Source: an uncultured Bacteroidales bacterium
Lineage (GTDB): Bacteria > Bacteroidota > Bacteroidia > Bacteroidales > WCHB1-69
Assembly: GCA_905233585.1 (NCBI GenBank)
Contig: CAJOFD010000001.1
Span: 1-64,000 of the forward strand
Length of the DNA: 64,000 bases
Direction: 5' to 3'
The position numbers and the translations under genes were made by a program. Shown here piece by piece: positions 32,940 through 42,100 of the stretch; the stretch's first letter is position 1, and every line of letters begins with the position of its first letter. Under the pieces are notes generated by a model. That model was not told the origin of the DNA. It saw only the letters and a program-made list of their open reading frames with translations, and ran no database searches.

Positions 32940-34100
32940 TTATTTTAAATGTTTTCTACTGCCTTCGTAAATTTGGTATAAATAATATCCGCACTCCAAT
33001 TGTCCGTTGTAGAGTGTGTATTTTCTGCTGGGTTTCAACCCGAAACATTTCATAGCTGTCTTGTTTGAAGTAATAACCCCTACATTACTATTGATATATT
33101 TTTTCTTCAAAACGTTGCCTATAGACCGATAAAATTCTTCAATTTCATCAACTTTCAGTCGTTCGCCATAGGGAGGATTGATAATAACGCAAGTTTCATG
33201 TCCGCGATTGTCAGTTTCTTCAAACGACTCTACCGATAGTTCAATAATATCATCTAATCGCAGGGCTTCAACGTTCATTTTACAATCTTTGATATATCTG
33301 AACGATTTGTCGCTACCATATATTTTATAGGCAAAATCTTCTTTAATAGCGTTGTCGGCTTCTTGTCGGATGTTTGTCCACAATTGTTCATCGAAATTTG
33401 CCCAATACATAAATCCATAATCATTTCTATAATAACCGGCGGGCATATTCAAGGCGAACATGGCTGCTTCTATCAATAGCGTCCCTGAACCGCACATAAA
33501 ATCAACAAAATCACAATCGGCTTTCCAATCGCTGAGGGCTATCAGACCTGCCGCCAACACTTCATTGATAGCAGCATTGTGTTGTGTGGTTTTGTAACCA
33601 CGTCTGTGCAATGATTCTCCAGAACTATCTAATGATATAGTGGCTTTGTCTTCAAATACATGCACATCGATAATCACATCGGGGTTTTCTCTATCTACAC
33701 TTGGACGCATATCGTATTTGTCTCTGTAATTATCGCAAATGGCATCTTTGGTCAAAAGGGCAACATACAAATCATTGTCAAAAATAGAATTGTTTGTGCC
33801 TGCATGGACGCAAAATGTAGCATTTTTGTCCAAATAAGGTTCAAAATCAATATTAAAAACAGCGGAATAGAATTGTTCCTTGGTTTTAAATTCAAATTCA
33901 GCCAAAGGCTTGAGTATTCGTAAAATTGTTCTGGCACAATAGTTTAGCTTATACATCAAGGCTTTGTCGCCAATAAAACTTACTGCACGCCTAAGTAGTT
34001 GAATATCAGATGCACCCAATGCCTGCAATTCGTCTGCAACGACCAATTCCATGCCTGCAAATGTTTTGGCTATATATCTTAATTCGTTTTTCATATTCAT
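32940..34100 (-). CDS. THUMP-domain rRNA N2-guanine methyltransferase (RlmL/YpsC-like)
   Basis: A 386-residue RNA methyltransferase. The N-terminal THUMP domain (about 55-160) binds RNA; the C-terminal Rossmann domain has Phe-Val-Asp-Phe-Met-Cys-Gly-Ser-Gly-Thr near 198 and the catalytic Asn-Pro-Pro-Tyr-Gly-Glu-Arg near 309. It corresponds to the N-terminal half of E. coli RlmL, which methylates 23S rRNA G2445. The ATG at 34100 is chosen over the TTG at 34106; a TACATTTG -7-like element overlaps the start, so translation may be leaderless. Confidence 0.92.
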   Translation of the reverse strand: MNMKNELRYIAKTFAGMELVVADELQALGASDIQLLRRAVSFIGDKALMYKLNYCARTILRILKPLAEFEFKTKEQFYSAVFNIDFEPYLDKNATFCVHAGTNNSIFDNDLYVALLTKDAICDNYRDKYDMRPSVDRENPDVIIDVHVFEDKATISLDSSGESLHRRGYKTTQHNAAINEVLAAGLIALSDWKADCDFVDFMCGSGTLLIEAAMFALNMPAGYYRNDYGFMYWANFDEQLWTNIRQEADNAIKEDFAYKIYGSDKSFRYIKDCKMNVEALRLDDIIELSVESFEETDNRGHETCVIINPPYGERLKVDEIEEFYRSIGNVLKKKYINSNVGVITSNKTAMKCFGLKPSRKYTLYNGQLECGYYLYQIYEGSRKHLK

Positions 34101-34212
34101 TTGCAAATGTACATAAAAATATTGAATAATTTGCTAAGATAGAAAAATAAATGTTTTTTCAGATTTTCACTTGAATGTTTTTCCAAAAGCATCAGTGTTT
34201 CAAAAGTTCTGT

Positions 34213-35016
34213 TTAGAAAAGTATTTCCTGATAGATATTTTTGTCCAAATCTTTAAATACGTTAAAAATCACATATTTAATATTGCAATTGGGATGCATT
34301 TCCAAATAATTCTTGACGGTTTGCACGGCGATTTCGGCGGCCAGTTGGTTCGGGAAACGGAACTCGCCCGTGGAGATGCAGCAGAAGGCGATGCTTTCGA
34401 GTTTGTTTTCGTCGGCGCAAGTCATGATACTGCGATAACACGAGGTTAATTGCTCCTTTTGGAATTCCGTCGGGATGCCGTTGGGGATGATAGGTCCAAC
34501 CGTGTGGATGACGAACTGGCAAGGTAAGTTATAGGCTTTTGTGATTTTGGCTGTACCTGTTTCTTCGGGATGACATTGTTGAAGCATCAGTTTATTGCAT
34601 TCTTCTCGCAGTTGCACACCTGCAGCCGAATGGATGGCGTTGTCGATACAGCGGTGCATGGGTTGGAAACAACCCAATAACTGACTATTGGCGGCATTTA
34701 CAATAGCATCAACTTTTAAGCGAGTGATGTCGCCTTGCCACAATAACAATTGTTTATCGGGAGCAATGCAATGTTTTATATTGTTGTTATCGGTGATAAT
34801 ATCCGATAGCGTTACCACACCTTTTTCCTTGAGTTGCAGCTGTAATTCCTCATCCTGAAGACGAAGAAATTCCTCGCTGATAGGTTTAGGTATACGGAGG
34901 TTGCCTAATGCACGGAATAGGTTGCGTTTTTCCTGCAAATCATTAGGAATTTGGAGTTTGGAATATAGTGGATTTTCATCAATCAAATATTTTATCAATG
35001 CGTCTAATCGGTTCAT
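34213..35016 (-). CDS. Zinc-dependent macrodomain protein (ADP-ribose hydrolase)
   Basis: A 267-residue protein of the SirTM-linked macrodomain type. About 90 N-terminal helical residues precede the macro fold: Gly-Asp-Ile-Thr near 96, Asp-Ala-Ile-Val-Asn-Ala-Ala-Asn-Ser near 104-112, Gly-Cys-Phe-Gln-Pro-Met-His-Arg-Cys-Ile near 116-125 with the Cys and His expected for the zinc site, and Ser-Thr-Gly-Glu-Phe near 223. These enzymes remove ADP-ribose added by the partner sirtuin. It is 31 bases downstream of the sirtuin gene. GC content shifts upward in the middle of the gene, unlike its neighbours. Confidence 0.9.
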   Translation of the reverse strand: MNRLDALIKYLIDENPLYSKLQIPNDLQEKRNLFRALGNLRIPKPISEEFLRLQDEELQLQLKEKGVVTLSDIITDNNNIKHCIAPDKQLLLWQGDITRLKVDAIVNAANSQLLGCFQPMHRCIDNAIHSAAGVQLREECNKLMLQQCHPEETGTAKITKAYNLPCQFVIHTVGPIIPNGIPTEFQKEQLTSCYRSIMTCADENKLESIAFCCISTGEFRFPNQLAAEIAVQTVKNYLEMHPNCNIKYVIFNVFKDLDKNIYQEILF

Positions 35017-35047
35017 TTTTTCTTTTGTGATATAATGATGTTTTTTT

Positions 35048-35878
35048 TTATAACTTATTTAACATTTTATCAAATACTTCCGCAATGTCCGCATTAATAA
35101 CAATTGAACGGTCGGCAATTTGTTTTACTGTGAAAGCCTCGCCGAGGTTGATGGTGACGTAGATGGTTTTCGGGTTCCGCATGGTCATTTGTATGAAGGG
35201 AATCTTGAATATGATTGGGGTGTTGCCACCGCTGCCGAGGTCGAGAAAGAGTATCTTTTCATCTTTGTGGCATGTGAGAAAATTGGTGTAGCGTTGTGCG
35301 GCGGCGTGCCAACCTTCATCTTGCACAAAGGTTTCGTCCGAACGCAGGTTGACCATCATTTTGCCACCGCAGACGGGACATTTTGGTATCAGTTCTGAAG
35401 GAATACGCAAGTTTTTTTGTTCTGCAATCATTTTTTTGATGATTTCTTCGTTGTCGTAGGTCTTTTGGTGACAGGGCGTAGCACATTGTAGTAAGCCGTA
35501 GTCGCCTTGAGTGTAAAATAGACGCTGTTTGTCGCAACCTGCCTTCTGGAACTGATGGTCTACGTTTGTGGTGATAACAAAATATTCTTTGCCGTCCAAG
35601 AGGAGAAGAAGATTGTTATAAACGGATTTTGGGGCAGGAACATAACGATTATAATAGATATGGCGACTCCAATATGCCCAATATTCTTCTTCGGTTGAAA
35701 AAGGGTAGAAACTAGCCGTGTACATATCGGTAAAACCATATTTTTCAATGAAATCAGAAAAATATTTTTCAAACCGTTTGCCTGCGTAGGTAAAGCCCGC
35801 TGCAGAGGAAAGCCCCGCACCAGCACCTACAACCACGGCTTCGGCAGTAGAAAGAGCATCGTACAATTGATTAATCAT
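35048..35878 (-). CDS. Class M sirtuin (SirTM-like ADP-ribosyltransferase)
   Basis: A 276-residue Sir2-fold protein. NAD-binding Gly-Ala-Gly-Ala-Gly-Leu-Ser is at 18-24, Thr-Thr-Asn-Val-Asp-His-Gln-Phe at 113-120, and a zinc cysteine set Cys142, Cys146, Cys187, Cys190. In place of the deacetylase histidine is Gln134 (Thr-Gln-Gly-Asp-Tyr), the mark of class M sirtuins, which ADP-ribosylate a lipoylated GcvH-like protein in Staphylococcus and Streptococcus. The lipoate ligase and GcvH-L genes of those operons are absent here. It is the first gene of a two-gene operon with the macrodomain. Confidence 0.92.
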   Translation of the reverse strand: MINQLYDALSTAEAVVVGAGAGLSSAAGFTYAGKRFEKYFSDFIEKYGFTDMYTASFYPFSTEEEYWAYWSRHIYYNRYVPAPKSVYNNLLLLLDGKEYFVITTNVDHQFQKAGCDKQRLFYTQGDYGLLQCATPCHQKTYDNEEIIKKMIAEQKNLRIPSELIPKCPVCGGKMMVNLRSDETFVQDEGWHAAAQRYTNFLTCHKDEKILFLDLGSGGNTPIIFKIPFIQMTMRNPKTIYVTINLGEAFTVKQIADRSIVINADIAEVFDKMLNKL

Positions 35879-35902
35879 TATTCAAGCAATATCTGTTAGG
35901 TG

Positions 35903-35910
35903 CAAAGATA
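35903..35910 (-). promoter_or_regulatory. -7 promoter element for the sirtuin-macrodomain operon
   Basis: TATCTTTG on the minus strand, 25 bases before the sirtuin start. The rest of the gap to 36155 is A/T-rich and holds the divergent promoter at 36074. Confidence 0.45.
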
Positions 35911-36073
35911 GAAGATTTTACACATAAAATTTTGCAAATTTATATGATTTTTTTTATTTGCTGTAAGTCAATAAAATAATAAAATTTTATCACTATTTTT
36001 AGGTATTTATGTTACAAGAAAAATAGGTGAAAAATACCTAAAAATGGGGATAAGATAAAAACAATCTTATTTT

Positions 36074-36081
36074 TATCTTTG
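36074..36081 (+). promoter_or_regulatory. -7 promoter element for the giant T9SS cargo gene
   Basis: TATCTTTG followed by CA, the common Bacteroidota form; the start codon is 74 bases downstream. No -33 TTTG is clear. Confidence 0.45.
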
Positions 36082-36155
36082 CACAACAATAAGCCACAGA
36101 AAAAGAAAAGACCATAATTATTTTTAATTTTTAATATTAACTAAATTGTATAAAA

Positions 36156-39100
36156 ATGAAAAGAAAATTGTATGTGTTATTTTTTGGGATGATATTTTCC
36201 CTACATGTAACAAACGCTCAGTCGGTAGTTGTCGGGAGCGAAAATTTTGATGGAGTATCCCATACTTTTACCGCTAAAGGTTGGGAACAAACCTCGGAAT
36301 ATTCTGTTAGTGGAGTACAGTCCATTTATGGAGAGGTGCCATTTCGAAAAGGCGATTCTATTATATTGACCTCTCCTTGGTACGACTTTACAAACTATGG
36401 TTATATATCCTTAAGGTTTTTCCACATTTGCAAGATTGCAACAACGGATATTGTAAAAATACAGTTTCGAGTAGATGCAATTGGGCAACAAGGGCAATGG
36501 AAAGATATTCCTGCAAACTCTTATCTCGGCAATGCTCAAAATTTTAAAAACAAAGGTTTCAATGCTACAAGTTATAGCCAATGGCAGGGTAGTGACAGTT
36601 TGGCTATTCCTACACAAAATTGGTGGCAAGAAGAGTTGTTTGACTTAAGTAACCAAGTGAGTTATGATCGTGCTCAAATTCGATTTATATTACAAAAGGC
36701 AACAGATGACCCCACCGAAATTAACTATGGTTGGTTAATTGACAATATTACCGTGATTGGGTCTAGTAGTGAAATACGTGAGCCTATGGTGCAAATATAT
36801 GGAAAACCCATAGACACCGTTTATTATGCCGGTCCTTATACTATAAATGCCAAAGTGGCAACACGTACCCCCGCTAAAATAGTTGCTCCTACACTTTATT
36901 ATACGGTGGAAAATGCCGAATTGGGTTTTTTGCATGATTCTATTGTAATGACTAATATGTCTGGCGATTCTTTGTGGTTGGCGACGATACCCCAATATGT
37001 TATAGGAACAAAAATCCACTATCTTCTTGTTGGAAAAGATACCGTTGGAAATATGGCTTATGATTCAGGTGGTTTTGTTTCTCAAGTTATGCCACATAAT
37101 TTTCATAGGGATTCTATTATGGTGGGGACAAATACGAATGGAATTCCACGTTTGTCAACCACACCACTTAGCCCTAAGGCATATTATTGCTCAAAAGTAC
37201 TTTATTTGGACTCAATGATTGCTCCAGAAAGAAAAGCATCTATTATAAAAGGAATGGCGTTTGTTTCTTCGAGCAATTCATTGTCTGCTGCCTATACTTG
37301 TCATATAAAAATTTATCTGAAAGCAACAGATCTTGCTTTTGTAGAACCTCATTCGGGGGCAATAGATCCTATTGCAGAAGGGGCAACAGAAGTCTATGAT
37401 GGTTTTGTCGATTTTCATAAGGGTTGGAATAGTTTCTATTTTGATAAAAAATTCATATTGCCTGCTGGCAAAAATCTAATATATTATGTAGTGGATAACA
37501 ATGACCGAGTTAATTCCTGTGCCACAAACTTTTACTGGTGTAGAAACGATGTGCCTTATCCTGCCAACACTTATGCTTTTTTGAATTGCAATGCAACTGC
37601 TTATTCTTATAGTGCAAATGCTTTAACTGCTGTACCTACTACAATGTTTTATTTTGATAAGGATATTAAAGACTCAAATTCTGTGGCTATGCTAAATATA
37701 AATATAGCAGACACGGTGGTTTTATCGCCAGCATTGCCGCAACCTATAATGGTGCAGATACAGAATCTTGGCACGTCTCCGTTAACCTCTGCTGTTTTGG
37801 GGTGGAGCCTAAACGGGATGTTACAAGATAGCAATATACAATGGTCTGGAAATTTAAGTGCCTATTTAAATTCTACTCCATTCCAAATTGGAACATATCA
37901 TCAACGACTTAATGAAAATGACACCATTAAAGTATGGGTGAATATGCCTAATGGTATTGTTGATACCAATAGGTTTGATGACACCTTGACCAAAATTGTT
38001 TTTGGAAGTGCAGACATAGTTTTGTCTTGGACACAAAAACCTAATGATACTGTTTATTATACAGGCCCGCATGATATAGAATTGTATGCGTTTTCAAAAA
38101 ACAATCAAAACCTTCCTAATCTTTCTTTGATATATTATTATACAGATACAAACGATGTTGTTTTAGGTGGTGATACCTTACCTTTGACCAATAATGGAAA
38201 TATATATAAAACATTTATTCCTAATATTCCGTACTATAGTAAGGTATATTATTCTGTAAGTTGCTTGGATTATTTAAACAACGCCAGTAGTCTTGCAGGT
38301 TTTTTCTATATAGACCAACAAATAGATACTGCTGTTGTGTTTGACAATTCCGTATCATTGGACAATGTTGTTTCTCCGTTAATTCAGACGAATTTGTCTG
38401 CAGGAAATTATCCGATTAAGGTGGTTGTTCACAATAGAGGCAAAAACAATCTTACATCTTGTGTTATTGGTTATACAATAGACGGTCAACAAACTCCTAT
38501 AATCATGAATTGGATAGGCAATTTGCTGCCAGACTTTGTGGATACGGTAACAATAGGCACATATACTGCCATTAGTGGACAGATAAATACGTTAAAAACA
38601 TGGGTGTCTATGCCAAACAATGTCATGGATTCTCTCAATACTGACGACACCTTGATGGTTTCTGTTTTTTCATGTGACACAGCATTGTCAGGCACGTATC
38701 GTGTTGGCAATTCTTCTGATGCAAAATTTACAGATTTTCATGATTTTACCAAATCTGCATTAAGTTGTGGAGTTAATGGAAAAGTGGTGTTGGAAGTGGA
38801 AACTGGTAGGTATTCCGAAATGGATTTCAGACCTTTTGCTCAATATAAAGTTATTAATCAGAATGATACCATTATGGTAAGATCTTTAAGTGGAAATGCT
38901 TCTGATGTTGTTTTTGCTTCTGATGGCAATGTGGTAACGTTGGACAACAGTAAAAATATTTATTTAAAAAACATTACCATTGATGCTTCGGCTGGCACTA
39001 TGGCAGGAATAGATATGCTAAGAAATTGCGATAATATTGAAATTGCAGGTTGTGTTATTAATGCAAATGCAATAACTTCCACAGTTGCAAGTGCTTGCGG

Positions 39101-42100
39101 AATCAGATGTTTTGGGGATAACAACAATTATATGCCTATGGGTAATATCCGTATTAAGAACAATACTTTTAACAATGGGGTGTTTGCCATAGATTTCAAT
39201 TATGCCTATTCTGATACTCAGAAATATATTTCGCTTATTGGCAACACTTTCAATTTTTTGCAAACAGGTATAAGAGCCTTTGCTTGGGGAAGCTATGCTA
39301 CCCAATTTGATTGGATTGCCGACAATGTTTTTATTGCCCAACCTGCAACGCGTCAACAAGTGGCTATTAATATGGATGGAAATAGTTATATTGACAGCGG
39401 AATGGTTAGAAATAAGATATTATTTAATGGCCACAATACTTCAGGTGCTGGCATACAATTGAGCAATTGTAAGGGTACTACTACAGGGCAAATGGCATTG
39501 GTTGCCAATAATGAAATTAGGAAAATAAGTGGTTCAGGTACATTTAATGGTTTACATGCAGACAGAAACAATGCATACATTTGTTACAATAGCATTTATG
39601 CCGGTGGCAGCGGTATTGCCCGTGCCATTTATTTTAATGACGGAATATCCACTTGTCAAAATTATATTATGCACAATATCTGTGTTGCTGCTTCGTCACA
39701 TGCGACCAATCATGCCATTTATGCAGCAAATGTATATTATGCCCAACGAACCTATGGAAATATATTGGAAGACAATGTCTATTATAGTACAGGAGCAAAT
39801 CTTTTCTATGCTGGTGGTAATATCAATGACTTAGATACTTGGAAAAAAACATTAACCTATCAAGGTTTGGTAAATGGAGTACAAGTATATTTCAAAAATG
39901 ATACCAATAGTATTGTATCTCAGCCCAATTTTATGGATATTACCGAAGATTTGAATATCTATAATTATCGTGATTATTATGACAGCAATACAATAGCTTT
40001 AAATGCAGATATTCGCAATATGCCACGTGGTATAGTTTCTTCAAAAGGAGCATATACCCTGCCTACTTATAACCTCAATACGTCGGTGTCTTTAGATGAC
40101 ATAGTGTCTTTGTCTGATACGGTTATAGTGTTGCCGTCAAGACAAATGCCACTTGTGGCAAAAATCACAAACCGCGGTAACAATCGTTTAACCTCAGCAA
40201 CATTGGGCTGGAGTTTGAATGGTATTATGCAAAACAATAATATAACTTGGAACGGGAACTTGCAGAAAGATTCTTCTGTTGTTTTCCAGATGGCAACTTA
40301 TACAGCAAAGTTAAACGATTTTGATACGATTAGCGTTTGGGTTGATAATCCGAACGGACAGGTTGATACCAATCATTTTGATGATACGCTTATATTTGTT
40401 GTTTACCATACTCCAGATATAGAACTTGTATGGATACAAAAAAATGAAGATACTGTTTATTCTACAGGTCCTTATCATATATCCGTAAAAGCACGCTCTA
40501 TTACTCATCAATTCGTTTCTAATATACAATTGATGTATTATTATACAGATACCAACAATGTTGTTGCTCGTGCTATTACTCTCAATATGAATAATAAGGG
40601 TTATGGAATATGGTCAGCAACTATTCCGAATCTACCGTTTTGTAGTCTTGTTAATTATCGAGTTAATGCTATTGATTATAAGGGAAATACAATTTCTTTA
40701 TCGGATAGTTATTATATAAAACAAGAAAATGTTTCGCTTTCCGACTATTCTGTTGCATTGGAATCTGTTGTTTCTCCTTTGCAAATGCAATCTTTGACAA
40801 TAGGGTCACATCCTATAAAAGTTGTGATTCGCAATAAGGGTAGAAAAAATTTGACTGCTTGTGTATTGGCATATTCCATCAATGGACAAATGCCAATAAC
40901 GCTGAATTGGACAGGCAATTTGCCAACAGATTATGTGGATACCATCACATTGGGCAATTATAATGCTGTTGCAGGTAATTTGGATATGATTACAACTTGG
41001 GTTGCCCAACCGAATAACGTAGTTGATGTTTTGTCTGATGATGATACGCTTTATACATCGGTATTTGCTTGTGGGAATGCTTTGTCGGGAATCTACCGCA
41101 TGGGAAATTCTTCTACCGCAAACTTTACCACTTTTGAACATTTCTTAGCAACAAGTCAGCATTGTGGTATAAATGGTCAGGTTGTTTTAGAAATAGAAAA
41201 AGGCACATATTCCGCTTTGGATTTAAGACCGCTTGCCTCTATAATGCAATCAACTGATACACTTGTGTTTGTTGCTGCAGATAGAAATGCTAAAGATGTT
41301 GTCTTCGCATCTGATACTTCTGTCGTTACGATGGACGGCAACCAGAATATCTATTGCCAATATCTCACATTAGATGCAACTCCAGGTATTGGATGCGGTG
41401 TGAATTTATCACCCCAAATGTTTCCAACTGCATCAAACAATATTGAATTTAATCATTGTATCATACGATTGAATGATACGACAAAAAATCTTTCATGTGC
41501 TGGCGTTTATTTTGTGACCCCTCAAACTTATAGCAATGGCACAAATGACTATTCCATTCGTATTTTAAACAATGAAATCTCTGGTGGAGGATGTGGTTTG
41601 TCTTTCTATTGTGCCAACAATAATATGATTACGGTAAGGGGAAATAAAATTTACAATTTCTACAAACGTGGTATTTATGGAAATTACAATACCAAATTTG
41701 ATTACATTGCTGATAACGAAATAATTTCTCGTCAACACGAAGATGCTATTACAGGTGAATTTACAGGTGATTTGAATACAATGGGTATTTTTTTAAGATA
41801 TTCTTGCCGAGTAGATGGAGGCATTGAAAGAAACAAAATAAACATGCGAAGTCCCGGAGCAGGAATCGTTTTCTACATGACCATCAACTCACCAAGTACG
41901 GGTGGAAAAGGTAATGCTTTGATTGCCAATAATGAAATTAGAGGTTATTGTGAGAGTTCAAACATTAATTGTTTTGGCATGAATTTATATAGTGACCTTT
42001 TTGATGTTCAAAACAATACGCTTTATTATTATGGCAACGCTCCTTATAGAGGCATTGCTATATCTTCTCAAAATAACTTTGCTCAAGGCAATGTAAGTGT

